This document shows, piece after piece, positions 21,967 to 31,532 of a DNA stretch of 64,000 nucleotides. Below the pieces are notes generated by a model, which saw only the letters and a list, made by a program, of their open reading frames with translations, had not been told where the DNA came from and made no database searches. The stretch's first letter is position 1, and every line of letters starts with the position of its first letter. The stretch lies in contig QCSV01000001.1 of the NCBI GenBank assembly GCA_003211415.1, positions 1 to 64,000 on the forward strand, read 5' to 3'. A program made the position numbers and the translations under genes. Origin of the DNA: Prochlorococcus sp. AG-670-M15 (GTDB taxonomy: Bacteria; Cyanobacteriota; Cyanobacteriia; PCC-6307; Cyanobiaceae).

Positions 21967-22645
21967 AAGTCACCTATTAAAATATTTATTAACAAATCCT
22001 AACTTACCAGTTGGAGGATTTTGTTATTCGGAGGGAATGGAGAGTTATCTTTATAATAAAAATTTAACAGATTCAAATTCGGTAAAAGACTTAATCATAA
22101 GTGAACTAAAAATTGGCCAGATAAGACTCGATGCAAGACTTTTAGTAGATTTTATTGATATTTTTAATGAGATAAACGACCGCAAAAATTTAAAAGGTAA
22201 TTTGCAAAAGCTAATTAGTTTAAATAAATGGATCCTCTCATCAAAGGACTCTCTCGAAATAAAAGAACAACAAATTCAAATGGCAAAATCTCTCTTTGAT
22301 TTAACCAAAGAATTTGGATTTGAATATCTATATGAAAATAATAAAAAAAGCTCCTGGCCATTAGCGTGGAGTTGGGCTTGTTATTGTTTTGAAATTACCA
22401 AGTTAGAAATGGTTGAGAATTTTTTCTATGCGTGGAGTGCAAACCAACTTAGTGCTGCATTAAGAATTATTCCTATAGGGTCAACAAAAGCACAATTAAT
22501 TCAGAGAGATTTATTAGCAATAATTTCAAAAGTTTCTAAAGAAATTATGGACAAAGAAATTGATGACATCTATTTTGGCAATGTAGGTTTAACTATGGCA
22601 CAACAAAATCATAATGACCTTTATACAAAACTTTTTAGAAATTAA
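21959..22645 (+). CDS. ureF: Urease accessory protein UreF
   Basis: LLTNPNLPVGGFCYSEGMESYL...; start MSKSHLL at 21959 overlaps ureE end. Confidence 0.94.
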   Translation: MSKSHLLKYLLTNPNLPVGGFCYSEGMESYLYNKNLTDSNSVKDLIISELKIGQIRLDARLLVDFIDIFNEINDRKNLKGNLQKLISLNKWILSSKDSLEIKEQQIQMAKSLFDLTKEFGFEYLYENNKKSSWPLAWSWACYCFEITKLEMVENFFYAWSANQLSAALRIIPIGSTKAQLIQRDLLAIISKVSKEIMDKEIDDIYFGNVGLTMAQQNHNDLYTKLFRN

Positions 22646-22648
22646 TTT

Positions 22649-23260
22649 ATGAGCAGCAAATTGAGAGTAGGGGTTGCTGGTCCTGTAGGTTCAGGAAAAA
22701 CTGCATTAGTAGAGACTCTATGCTTAAGCATGAAAAAAAATTATGCGATAGCAGTTGTCACCAATGATATCTACACCAAAGAAGATGCTAACTTTCTAAT
22801 AAATAAAAAGGTTTTAGAGGAAGGAAGAATTATTGGTGTAGAAACAGGAGGTTGTCCTCATACCGCGATAAGAGAGGATTGTTCATTAAATAAAAATGCA
22901 GTTTTAGATTTAGAAAATAAATATAATCCTTTAGATTTTGTTTTTGTAGAAAGTGGAGGTGATAATTTAGCATCTAGTTTTAGTCCAGAACTTGTAGATT
23001 TATCAATATATGTAATTGATGTATCTGCCGGAGACAAAATTCCTAGAAAAGGGGGACCAGGGATAACAAGGTCGGATTTATTATTAATAAACAAAATTGA
23101 CTTAGCAGATAAAGTTGGTGCAGATTTAAATATCATGAAAAGTGATACTGAATTTATGAGAAAAGGGAAACCTTGGTTTTTTACCAACCTCAGTAGCGGC
23201 ATAGGAGTTGAAGAAATAACTCAATTTTTAGAATCACATATACCCGATAATCGAAACTAG
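22649..23260 (+). CDS. ureG: Urease accessory GTPase UreG
   Basis: [53 protein letters not shown]. Confidence 0.98.
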   Translation: MSSKLRVGVAGPVGSGKTALVETLCLSMKKNYAIAVVTNDIYTKEDANFLINKKVLEEGRIIGVETGGCPHTAIREDCSLNKNAVLDLENKYNPLDFVFVESGGDNLASSFSPELVDLSIYVIDVSAGDKIPRKGGPGITRSDLLLINKIDLADKVGADLNIMKSDTEFMRKGKPWFFTNLSSGIGVEEITQFLESHIPDNRN

Positions 23261-23298
23261 AAAAATGTTCATTACTAATATATTGGATTCAACAAAAA

Positions 23299-23340
23299 GT
23301 TACGACTGATACAAAACGAATCCTCGCTCGTTAATAACTT
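23299..23340 (+). promoter_or_regulatory. Candidate NtcA-activated promoter of urtA
   Basis: GTTACGACTGATAC (GTT-N8-TAC, 23299-23312), 22-nt spacer, TAACTT (23335-23340, fits TAN3T), then ATG at 23389. Confidence 0.7.
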
Positions 23341-23388
23341 TTACTTTATCCCCCTAATCAGGGTCAATTACCTAATTTATCCTAATTC

Positions 23389-24666
23389 ATGAGAATTTCA
23401 AGGCGTATTTTGGCAGGTTTAGCTACTGCCTCACTTGCGGTCACCGCAACTTCCTGTGGTGGAGGCGGAACCTCCGGAAGTTTCGATGACACAGTAACCG
23501 TTGGTATTTTACATTCGTTATCCGGAACAATGGCTATCTCTGAATCAACTCTTGTTGATACAGAAAAAATGGCTATTGAAGAGATAAATGCTGCTGGTGG
23601 TGTTACAGTTGGCGGCAAAAGCTACAAAATAGAATACATAGTTGAAGATGGTGCATCTGACTGGCCAACTTTCGCTGAAAAATCAAAGAAACTTATAGAC
23701 CAAGACGGAGTTCCTGTCGTATTTGGTGGATGGACATCTGCAAGTAGAAAGGCAATGTTACCTGTCTACGAATCAAAAGATGCGTTCCTATACTACCCAA
23801 TTCAATATGAAGCTCAAGAATGTTCTAACAACATTTTCTATACCGGAGCCACACCAAACCAACAATCGGAACCTGCTACAGATTTCATGTATAAGCGTTC
23901 TCCCGCAGCTGGTGGAGATTTCTTCCTTGTAGGTTCTGATTATGTTTTCCCAAGAACTTCAAACACAATCACAAAAGCTCAGGTAAAACAGTTAGGCGGT
24001 AAAGTTGTTGGAGAAGATTACCTTCCATTAGGAAATACTGAGGTTGCACCAATTATCTCCAAAATCAAAAAAGCGTTGCCTGACGGCGGAATAATCATTA
24101 ATACTCTTAATGGTGACCAAAACGTTGCATTCTTCAAACAGATTCAAGACGCTGGTATTACACCTTCAAGTGGGTACTACGTAATGAACTATTCAATTGC
24201 TGAAGAAGAGATTAGTACCATTGGTCCTGAGTTCCTTGAAGGACACTACGGCGCTTGGAACTACATGATGTCAATTGATACTCCTGCATCTAAGAAATTT
24301 GCTGCAAGTTTCAAGAAAAGATGGGGAGCAGATCGTGTTGTAGCTGATCCTCAAGAATCTGCTTATAACATGGTCTACTTGTGGAAACAGGCAGTAGAAG
24401 ATGCTGGAACATTCGACGACAACGCAGTAAGGGAAGCTCTTGTTGGACAAAAGTTTGATGCTCCACAAGGTCCTGTTGAAGTTATGGCTAATCACCACTT
24501 ATCTCAAACAGTGAGAATTGGTGAGATTAATGCAGAGGGTGGATTTACAATCCTTGAAGAGACAGGAGTTGTTCTTCCTCAAGCATGGAACCAAAAGCAT
24601 CCAAGTTCAAAAGGATTTGCATGCGATTGGACAGATCCTTCCAAAGGAGAAAAGTATAAGCTTTAA
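23389..24666 (+). CDS. urtA: Urea ABC transporter substrate-binding lipoprotein
   Basis: Lipobox-like ATSCGGGG; VTVGILHSLSGTMAISESTLVDTEKMAIEEINAAGG; operon with urtB-E. Confidence 0.97.
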   Translation: MRISRRILAGLATASLAVTATSCGGGGTSGSFDDTVTVGILHSLSGTMAISESTLVDTEKMAIEEINAAGGVTVGGKSYKIEYIVEDGASDWPTFAEKSKKLIDQDGVPVVFGGWTSASRKAMLPVYESKDAFLYYPIQYEAQECSNNIFYTGATPNQQSEPATDFMYKRSPAAGGDFFLVGSDYVFPRTSNTITKAQVKQLGGKVVGEDYLPLGNTEVAPIISKIKKALPDGGIIINTLNGDQNVAFFKQIQDAGITPSSGYYVMNYSIAEEEISTIGPEFLEGHYGAWNYMMSIDTPASKKFAASFKKRWGADRVVADPQESAYNMVYLWKQAVEDAGTFDDNAVREALVGQKFDAPQGPVEVMANHHLSQTVRIGEINAEGGFTILEETGVVLPQAWNQKHPSSKGFACDWTDPSKGEKYKL

Positions 24667-24692
24667 TCTAATTAAAACCTATACTTCGAAAT

Positions 24693-24720
24693 AAAAGGAG
24701 GTTAACGCCTCCTTTTATTT
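24693..24720 (+). terminator. Hairpin with U-tract between urtA and urtB
   Basis: AAAAGGAGG-ttaacg-CCTCCTTTT followed by atttt; 9-bp perfect stem. Confidence 0.8.
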
Positions 24721-24749
24721 TATATAATCAAATATTTTCTTTTTCTAAA

Positions 24750-25904
24750 TTGGAGCTACTTCTCGATAGTCTTTTTAATGGTGTTGCAATCGGATCTGTA
24801 CTACTTGTTGCTGCATTAGGTCTAGCAATTGTTTTTGGTCTTATGGGTGTAATAAATCTTGCCCATGGTGAACTTATGATGCTCGGGGCTTACACAACAT
24901 ATGTAACACAATTAATTTTCAAATTACCTATATTAAAACCTTTCTACAATTCGTACATAATAGTTTCTATCTTCCTTGCTTTTATTGTTAGTGGAGTAGT
25001 AGGCATTCTCCTGGAAAAAACTATAATAAGGAAGCTTTATGGAAGTCCACTAGAAACACTTCTCGCAACTTGGGGCGTAAGCTTAATTCTTCAACAATTT
25101 GTCAGAAGTGTACCTTTAGCTTATGGGACAGGTCTGGTTATAAGTCTGTTAATTGGTTTATTCTTACCAACGACATTCCCATCAAAAATAAAAGAATCAA
25201 TAAATTTCAAATATTTTAAATTTAGTTCTTGGATATTTGCAGCTTTAACTGGAGTCCTGACAGGTAGCATAATCTCATCCTCTGTCAGCAAACTTAGTAG
25301 AGCAAGCGCTAGAAATGTTGATGTAACAGCACCTTCATGGATGAGAGGTCAAGTTGAAATTATTGGCACTGCATTTCCTAAAACAAGATTAATGATAATT
25401 GTCATTACTCTAATCTCTGTAATAGCAATAACATTATTTCTTAATCAAAGTGCTTGGGGGATGCGTATAAGAGCAGTTACTCAGAACCGTCAAATGAGTG
25501 ATTGTCTTGGTATATCTACTGAAAAAGTGGATATAATTACTTTTGGAATAGGATCTGGATTAGCAGGAGTTGCTGGGGTAGCAGTATCTCTTTTAGGTTC
25601 TGTAGGACCAAATGTTGGGGGAAACTACATAGTTGGTTGTTTTATGGTTGTAGTGCTGGGAGGTGTAGGAAATCTATTAGGAACAGTACTCGCTTCATTT
25701 GGAATAGGAATAATGACTGATTTAATTGGAGCTGGAAGACTCTTATCAATATGGCCAGATATGCCTTTACCTTTATCAAACACAATTAACTTTTTTGCGA
25801 CCACAAGTATGGCAAGAGTAATGATATTTGCACTCATTGTCATATTCTTACAATTTAAACCTACAGGTTTATTTCCTCAAAAAGGAAGGATGGTTGAAAA
25901 CTAA
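24750..25904 (+). CDS. urtB: Urea ABC transporter permease UrtB (TTG start)
   Basis: LFNGVAIGSVLLVAALGLAIVFGLMGVINLAHGELMMLGAY. Confidence 0.97.
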   Translation: MELLLDSLFNGVAIGSVLLVAALGLAIVFGLMGVINLAHGELMMLGAYTTYVTQLIFKLPILKPFYNSYIIVSIFLAFIVSGVVGILLEKTIIRKLYGSPLETLLATWGVSLILQQFVRSVPLAYGTGLVISLLIGLFLPTTFPSKIKESINFKYFKFSSWIFAALTGVLTGSIISSSVSKLSRASARNVDVTAPSWMRGQVEIIGTAFPKTRLMIIVITLISVIAITLFLNQSAWGMRIRAVTQNRQMSDCLGISTEKVDIITFGIGSGLAGVAGVAVSLLGSVGPNVGGNYIVGCFMVVVLGGVGNLLGTVLASFGIGIMTDLIGAGRLLSIWPDMPLPLSNTINFFATTSMARVMIFALIVIFLQFKPTGLFPQKGRMVEN

Positions 25905-27034
25905 TGTCCTTAAGTAAAATTAAATTTGATAAAAAAATAGTATTATCACTTTGGATAATATTAATAGCCTTAATTATTGCAGCACCAACTCTACTCCCTG
26001 TATTTAGACTAAACCTTCTAGGTAGATACTTATCCTTATCAATAGTTGCACTTGGTGTTGATCTTATCTGGGGATATACAGGTTTACTAAGTCTTGGACA
26101 AGGTATATTTTTTGCACTAGGTGGATATTGTGCAGCAATGTATTTACAAATAACCAGCTCCTCTGAATTTCCAAATAATATTCCTGAATTTTTTGCTTTA
26201 TATGGTGTTGAAAAATTACCTTTTTTCTGGGAACCTTTTAGATCGCCTGTTTTTACCTTCTTCGCTATCTGGATAATTCCAGCATTGGTTGCAGGTTTAA
26301 TTGGATTTCTTGTTTTCAGGAATAGAATCAAAGGGGTTTATTTTTCTATACTTACCCAAGCTTCTCTTCTTGTATTCTTTAACTTCTTTAATGGACAACA
26401 AAAACTTATAAATGGAACAAATGGATTAAAAACAGATGTAACACAACTACTTGGTCAGATGGTAGGCTCTGAGTCCATGCAAAGAATATTCTTTTGGATA
26501 ACCTCCGTACTAGTAATAGCCTCATGGTTTTTTGCAAAGTGGGTAGTTAAAGGAAGATTTGGAAATATCCTTATAGGAATACGAGATGATGAACCAAGAG
26601 TTAGGTTTACAGGATACAACCCAGTTATATTCAAGACGATAATATTTTCTATTGCTGGAGGTCTCGCAGGAATTTCGGGAGCTTTATATACCGTTCAGTC
26701 TGGAATAGTATCCCCTCAATTTATGACGGTTCCCTTTTCTATAGAAATGGTTATATGGGTTGCTGTTGGAGGAAGAGGAACTTTATTGGGAGCGATACTA
26801 GGAGCAGTTTTCATCAACTATGCAAAAAGTCTCGTAAGTGAAGCTTTACCTGCTAGCTGGATGTTTATTCAAGGAGGGTTATTTATATTAGTTGTAACAG
26901 CTCTACCAGAAGGAGTTTTAGGATGGATTCAAGGAGATGGTCCTAGGAATCTTCTTCAAAGATTTGGTTTAAAAAGAAAGATTGAAACCTATCCAAGCTT
27001 AGAAGTCAACAAAAAGGAGGGGAATAATGAATAA
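25904..27034 (+). CDS. urtC: Urea ABC transporter permease UrtC
   Basis: LGVDLIWGYTGLLSLGQGIFFALGGYCAAMYL; overlaps the urtB stop. Confidence 0.97.
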   Translation: MSLSKIKFDKKIVLSLWIILIALIIAAPTLLPVFRLNLLGRYLSLSIVALGVDLIWGYTGLLSLGQGIFFALGGYCAAMYLQITSSSEFPNNIPEFFALYGVEKLPFFWEPFRSPVFTFFAIWIIPALVAGLIGFLVFRNRIKGVYFSILTQASLLVFFNFFNGQQKLINGTNGLKTDVTQLLGQMVGSESMQRIFFWITSVLVIASWFFAKWVVKGRFGNILIGIRDDEPRVRFTGYNPVIFKTIIFSIAGGLAGISGALYTVQSGIVSPQFMTVPFSIEMVIWVAVGGRGTLLGAILGAVFINYAKSLVSEALPASWMFIQGGLFILVVTALPEGVLGWIQGDGPRNLLQRFGLKRKIETYPSLEVNKKEGNNE

Positions 27035-27776
27035 TAAAGATCTTCTAAATTTAATAGATATTACTGTTAGTTTCGAGGGTTTTCTAGCTCTCAACAAACT
27101 TAATTTAAATTTGAAGAAAGGAGAATTAAGAGCTGTAATAGGACCCAATGGCGCAGGCAAAACAACATTTCTTGATGTAATAACTGGAAAGGTTAAGCCA
27201 ACAAACGGTGAAGTAATTTTTAAAGGGAAATCTTTAGTAGGTAGAAAGGAGCATAAAATAGCAAGACTTGGAGTTGGAAGAAAGTTCCAAAGTCCAAGAA
27301 TCTTTGAAAATCTAACAGTTAAAGAAAATCTTGAAATATCTGTGACAACTCCTAAAAGTCCCTTAAACCTTATAAATAAAAGTATTAAGGATGAGCAGCT
27401 AAATGAGATTGATCGTCTCATGAAGATTGTTAATTTAGCTCAAAAAGTTGATTCTAAAGCTGGATCTTTATCTCATGGTCAAAAACAATGGCTCGAGATA
27501 GCCATGTTAGTAGGACAGAAGCCAGATTTAATGTTAGTAGATGAACCTGTTGCAGGTTTAACTGATGAAGAAACAGATCTTACAGCTGATTTATTAAAAT
27601 CTTTATCAGGCGAAAATACAGTAGTGGTAATAGATCACGATATGGAATTTATAAGGAGACTTGATAGTAATGTTTCAGTATTAAATCAGGGCACAGTATT
27701 ATGTGAGGGAACAATGGAAACCATACAAAAAGACAAAAAAGTTATTGATGTTTATTTAGGAAGACCTGAGGACTAG
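27027..27776 (+). CDS. urtD: Urea ABC transporter ATP-binding protein UrtD
   Basis: GPNGAGKTTFLDVITGKVKPTNGEV, LSHGQKQWLEIAM, LMLVDEPVAGLTDEE. Confidence 0.97.
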   Translation: MNNKDLLNLIDITVSFEGFLALNKLNLNLKKGELRAVIGPNGAGKTTFLDVITGKVKPTNGEVIFKGKSLVGRKEHKIARLGVGRKFQSPRIFENLTVKENLEISVTTPKSPLNLINKSIKDEQLNEIDRLMKIVNLAQKVDSKAGSLSHGQKQWLEIAMLVGQKPDLMLVDEPVAGLTDEETDLTADLLKSLSGENTVVVIDHDMEFIRRLDSNVSVLNQGTVLCEGTMETIQKDKKVIDVYLGRPED

Positions 27777-27778
27777 TT

Positions 27779-28489
27779 ATGGAAAATTTACTCGAAATAA
27801 AATCATTAAATACTTATTACGGCGAGAGTCATATTCTTAGAGATGTAGATTTAAACGTTAAATCAGGAGAAATGGTTTGTTTGATTGGAAGAAATGGAGT
27901 TGGCAAAACAACTTTATTGAAATCACTAATTGGTTTGTTAAAACAAAAAAAAGGAGATATTTATTTGATTGGTGAAAATATCAACAGAAAAGCACCTCAT
28001 CAGAGGGCTAGGAAAGGAATGGCTTACGTTCCTCAAGGGCGAGAAATTATTCCATACCTATCAGTTGAAGAGAATCTTATGTTAGGGATGGAGTCTCTAC
28101 CAGGTGGATTATCTAAGAACAAGAAAATAGATCCATTTATCTATGATCTCTTCCCAATCCTTAAAGATTTTCTTCAAAGGAAAGGAGGAGATCTTAGTGG
28201 AGGACAACAACAGCAATTAGCTATTGCAAGAGCATTGCTAGGCAAACCTCAGCTTCTATTGCTTGACGAACCCACGGAAGGTATTCAGCCAAATATAGTT
28301 TTAGATATTGAAAATGCAATTAACCAGATAATTAGAGATACAGGAATTGGTGTTTTATTAGTTGAACAACATTTGCATTTTGTAAGACAAGCCAATAGAT
28401 ATTATGCGATGCAACGCGGAGGTATTGTTGCTAGCGGAAATACTAGTGAGTTAAGTCAAGCGGTTATTGATAAATTCTTGAGTGTTTAA
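27779..28489 (+). CDS. urtE: Urea ABC transporter ATP-binding protein UrtE
   Basis: GRNGVGKTTLLKSLIGL, LSGGQQQQLAIARALLGKPQLLLLDEPTEGIQPNI. Confidence 0.97.
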   Translation: MENLLEIKSLNTYYGESHILRDVDLNVKSGEMVCLIGRNGVGKTTLLKSLIGLLKQKKGDIYLIGENINRKAPHQRARKGMAYVPQGREIIPYLSVEENLMLGMESLPGGLSKNKKIDPFIYDLFPILKDFLQRKGGDLSGGQQQQLAIARALLGKPQLLLLDEPTEGIQPNIVLDIENAINQIIRDTGIGVLLVEQHLHFVRQANRYYAMQRGGIVASGNTSELSQAVIDKFLSV

Positions 28490-28523
28490 TAGATTATTTT
28501 TTAAATTAATAAAAAAACTTTAT

Positions 28524-28703
28524 TCATTTTTCGCATCTTATAAGGTCTATACTGTTTGGATGCTCATTAATATACTTATTAAATTCCATCGCTAGTGTTC
28601 TGGCCTCGTAAGCGTCAAAAGCATAAAAACAATTTTCTAATCTTATATTTTGAAAATCACGGTAATGCACTGTATATGGCTTCAACATATTATTTTTGTT
28701 CAT
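28524..28703 (-). CDS. 59-aa hypothetical protein
   Basis: MNKNNMLKPYTVHYRDFQNIRLENCFYAFDAYEARTLAMEFNKYINEHPNSIDLIRCEK*. Confidence 0.6.
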   Translation of the reverse strand: MNKNNMLKPYTVHYRDFQNIRLENCFYAFDAYEARTLAMEFNKYINEHPNSIDLIRCEK

Positions 28704-28845
28704 TTTAATTTGCTAAAAAGCAATTATGTATATTCCAACCATGCATATATTCTTAAATTTAAAGCACAACTTTTGTTGTTATCAAAATATACTGACTTAA
28801 ATTATGTAATCAAAAATACTTTATAAAGACCAAAAAGTAATTAAT

Positions 28846-28956
28846 CTATTTTTTTTTATTTTTAGAGTCATGCTTTTTACCTTCAATTAAAAAAACAAAT
28901 TTTGATAAAATATAACCAAAAAATGGTGCCCATAAATTATCATAAAAAAATTTCAT
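28846..28956 (-). CDS. 36-aa hypothetical microprotein
   Basis: MKFFYDNLWAPFFGYILSKFVFLIEGKKHDSKNKKK*. Confidence 0.35.
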   Translation of the reverse strand: MKFFYDNLWAPFFGYILSKFVFLIEGKKHDSKNKKK

Positions 28957-28962
28957 AAAAAA

Positions 28963-29136
28963 TTAGGCAGCTAATGATTCGTTTTCTTCAATTTCAGTTT
29001 TATTAATTCTCTTCAAATCTATAGAATTAAATAAATGTTGCATAAGCAGAAAATCAAGTTCTCCTTTCAACAAATTAACATCTGATGAAAGTAGATCATC
29101 AACAAAATCATCAAAAGTATCTGAAAGAGGATTCAC
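28963..29136 (-). CDS. 57-aa hypothetical protein (GTG start)
   Basis: VNPLSDTFDDFVDDLLSSDVNLLKGELDFLLMQHLFNSIDLKRINKTEIEENESLAA*. Confidence 0.45.
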   Translation of the reverse strand: MNPLSDTFDDFVDDLLSSDVNLLKGELDFLLMQHLFNSIDLKRINKTEIEENESLAA

Positions 29137-29315
29137 AATTAAAAATTTATTTTTGCCATTATCATCGCATTAACAACAAAAGTCAACCAAATTTGAATAT
29201 TAATTTTGAATTTTTTAAAAATTGATGAATAAAGACTAAAAAATTAAATAATAAAAATAAACAAGCAAAATAACAGATTTAATATCAAGCTTAGGGTTTT
29301 TGAATTAAATTTCAT

Positions 29316-29411
29316 TTATCTTGCTTTTCTTAATTTTATATCTCTCCTGATTAGCAATATCAAAACGACTATACACATATTTGCTAAAAAGAAATTTAAA
29401 GAATTCATCAT
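29316..29411 (-). CDS. 31-aa putative membrane microprotein
   Basis: MMNSLNFFLANMCIVVLILLIRREIKLRKAR*; one hydrophobic segment with positive C-terminus. Confidence 0.3.
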   Translation of the reverse strand: MMNSLNFFLANMCIVVLILLIRRDIKLRKAR

Positions 29412-29537
29412 CAAACCATTTAATATATTTATAGCAAGACTATTGATGTGCCAATTAGTAAAGAATCACTTAAAAATGTTTAAAAGAAATAAATTTTTTT
29501 AGCAATCAAATTTAATATTAATAGTTAATTTTAAATA

Positions 29538-29852
29538 TTATTTTTTAATTAGCTCGAAGTAACCATTTTTATTTAATAAGTACTTATCAAACCAAAGGCT
29601 TAATAGATTGTCTAATCCTATTCCATTCATTTTATTTATCTGCGAAGTCTTATAGTCTGAGAGTGCAAGCAATAAATACGGAAAAATCATATCAGAAACA
29701 CCTTTTGGCAGTTTTTCTAAAGGTACTCCATGAGCTCTATCCCATAAAATTTGCATATCCTGGGAGAAAAAAGAACTCCAATAACTAAAATTACAATATA
29801 ACTTTTCTGGAGGGAGGAGATTTACAGATAAAAATGGGAGAGATGAATTCAT
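29538..29852 (-). CDS. Hypothetical protein (104 aa)
   Basis: ORF MNSSLPFLSVNLLPPEKLYCNFSYWSSFFSQDMQILWDRAHGVPLEKLPKG...; no family recognised. Confidence 0.6.
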   Translation of the reverse strand: MNSSLPFLSVNLLPPEKLYCNFSYWSSFFSQDMQILWDRAHGVPLEKLPKGVSDMIFPYLLLALSDYKTSQINKMNGIGLDNLLSLWFDKYLLNKNGYFELIKK

Positions 29853-29976
29853 AGGAATAAATATTTTATAGATTATTGAATTTAGATTTTTGAAATGGTG
29901 AAAAAATTTTTAATATAAAAATCTCCTATAAATACAAATTAAATTTAACGCACGGTACAGCACTTAGCAACACTAT

Positions 29977-30375
29977 TTAAGTATTATATTTATTCATCAT
30001 TTCCTGAAATTTAAGAAATAATAAAAACTTTTTATAAGTTTGCAAGTCAAATTCCTCCTTATTTGGTTTATTTAAATGGGTTGATTTAACAGAACTGACA
30101 TGATTTTCTAATTTAGTATCAATTGAGAATTCTTCATTATCTATAAAGCTAGTAGAATTATCAAATAAGTTTTTTGAATTTTCGATATTTTCCTGATATG
30201 ATTGAGTTATTTTACCATTTTTTTTATTAAATATACCTCTTATAGAAAGTGCTTCTTCCACTAAAATACTTATTATTTTTGAATTACTTAAATTGTTCTC
30301 TACGCTCAATTTGTCAATTATTCTCATAACATCTTCTCTAGGAATAAAACCAACTCTTTTTTTCTTGGTGGGCAT
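29977..30375 (-). CDS. Ribbon-helix-helix-like putative DNA-binding protein
   Basis: MPTKKKRVGFIPREDVMRIIDKLSVENNLSNSKIISILVEEALSIRG fits an RHH/CopG layout (basic strand plus two helices); variable polar C-terminus. Confidence 0.6.
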   Translation of the reverse strand: MPTKKKRVGFIPREDVMRIIDKLSVENNLSNSKIISILVEEALSIRGIFNKKNGKITQSYQENIENSKNLFDNSTSFIDNEEFSIDTKLENHVSSVKSTHLNKPNKEEFDLQTYKKFLLFLKFQEMMNKYNT

Positions 30376-30445
30376 TTAAAAATTAATTAAAGTTCAGCAC
30401 TTGACTGTCATAAGTGTTGCACTATATTCATTATAAGTCAATTAA

Positions 30446-30601
30446 ATGCAGATGATTCTACCAACAACCTTACTTTTAGGAGCCCTTGGATATCTTTTCT
30501 ACACCTCAAAAAGAGAACTTTCTCTAGATCATCATGATCTTATAGAAAACAAAAAAGAGAACGATGATTTGTATAAAGATTTGGAAGATCTATTTATCTA
30601 A
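30446..30601 (+). CDS. 51-aa putative membrane-anchored small protein
   Basis: MQMILPTTLLLGALGYLFYTSKRELSLDHHDLIENKKENDDLYKDLEDLFI*. Confidence 0.45.
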   Translation: MQMILPTTLLLGALGYLFYTSKRELSLDHHDLIENKKENDDLYKDLEDLFI

Positions 30602-30694
30602 AATTACTGCATCGGTACTAAAGAACTTTGTTTCTTGACTAAATATATACAAAACCTTAAAGATAATTAGAATTAAGGTATAGATATAAAATCA

Positions 30695-30991
30695 ATGACT
30701 GTCCATCAAGATTACGAAATAAAAATCAATCTAAATGAATTGATTGAAAAGAGAATTCCATGTTGTGATTTACTTCATCCAGATCATTGTCTAACAGAGC
30801 AACAAGTATCTGAAATTGCACATGATATTCGTATGGATTTAAATTTGCATGATCTTTACAAGCAAGTGGATCAACACATCATGAATTATGTAAATGCAGC
30901 TGGTATTGATAACAAAGATCATTGGGTTGAACCTCATCTTCCAGATTTGGAGAGAGATTTAAAAGAAGAAGTAGGTATAGAATTTGATTAA
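30695..30991 (+). CDS. Hypothetical protein (98 aa)
   Basis: MTVHQDYEIKINLNELIEKRIPCCDLLHPDHCLTEQQVSEIAHDIRMDLNLHDLYKQVDQHI... Confidence 0.7.
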   Translation: MTVHQDYEIKINLNELIEKRIPCCDLLHPDHCLTEQQVSEIAHDIRMDLNLHDLYKQVDQHIMNYVNAAGIDNKDHWVEPHLPDLERDLKEEVGIEFD

Positions 30992-31012
30992 ACTTTTTTC
31001 TTACAAAAAAGA

Positions 31013-31156
31013 TTAATATATGTATTTTTTTTCTAAATCATCTATTAATTTATAAATACTTTTAGCTGATCTCTTTCTTTTTTTAAAAATTGTAAAAACT
31101 ATAGATCCAATCAATACGGCAAAAATAGGTGTGAGAATAATTATTTCATAATTCAT
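31013..31156 (-). CDS. 47-aa single-TM small protein
   Basis: MNYEIIILTPIFAVLIGSIVFTIFKKRKRSAKSIYKLIDDLEKKYIY*. Confidence 0.45.
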   Translation of the reverse strand: MNYEIIILTPIFAVLIGSIVFTIFKKRKRSAKSIYKLIDDLEKKYIY

Positions 31157-31327
31157 AACTATCAAACAGAAGTATATTAATTAAATTATTAAAAAGTTTG
31201 AATCAATAAAATAGGTACTTTATACAAATATTTTTCACTATAAACAATTAAGATTTTTTATAAAGCAGAGAAATAATTTAAATTTTTTGTAAATTATATA
31301 GATATAAAATTTAATTAAATAAAGATA

Positions 31328-31510
31328 ATGATTTATTATTTTGCCTTAACAGTAACTGAGATGGGGCTTGGTAAAGTAGAGTTAGCAGTTATTGGCGCAG
31401 TAATTTTAATATTTCCAATTTTATTTGTTTATGCATCTAAAAACCTTGATGCTAAGGGAGTTTTCGAATGGATGATGGAGAAACCCAATGATTGGATAGG
31501 TAAAAAATAA
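31328..31510 (+). CDS. 60-aa membrane small protein
   Basis: MIYYFALTVTEMGLGKVELAVIGAVILIFPILFVYASKNLDAKGVFEWMMEKPNDWIGKK. Confidence 0.6.
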   Translation: MIYYFALTVTEMGLGKVELAVIGAVILIFPILFVYASKNLDAKGVFEWMMEKPNDWIGKK

Positions 31511-31532
31511 GACTTTAACAATTTACATTTTC

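Noticed and set aside
25861-27421. Antisense ORFs 25861-26331 (156 aa) and 26999-27421 (140 aa)
   Set aside because: Opposite strand of urtC and urtD, which have strong family motifs; no motif in the antisense frames.
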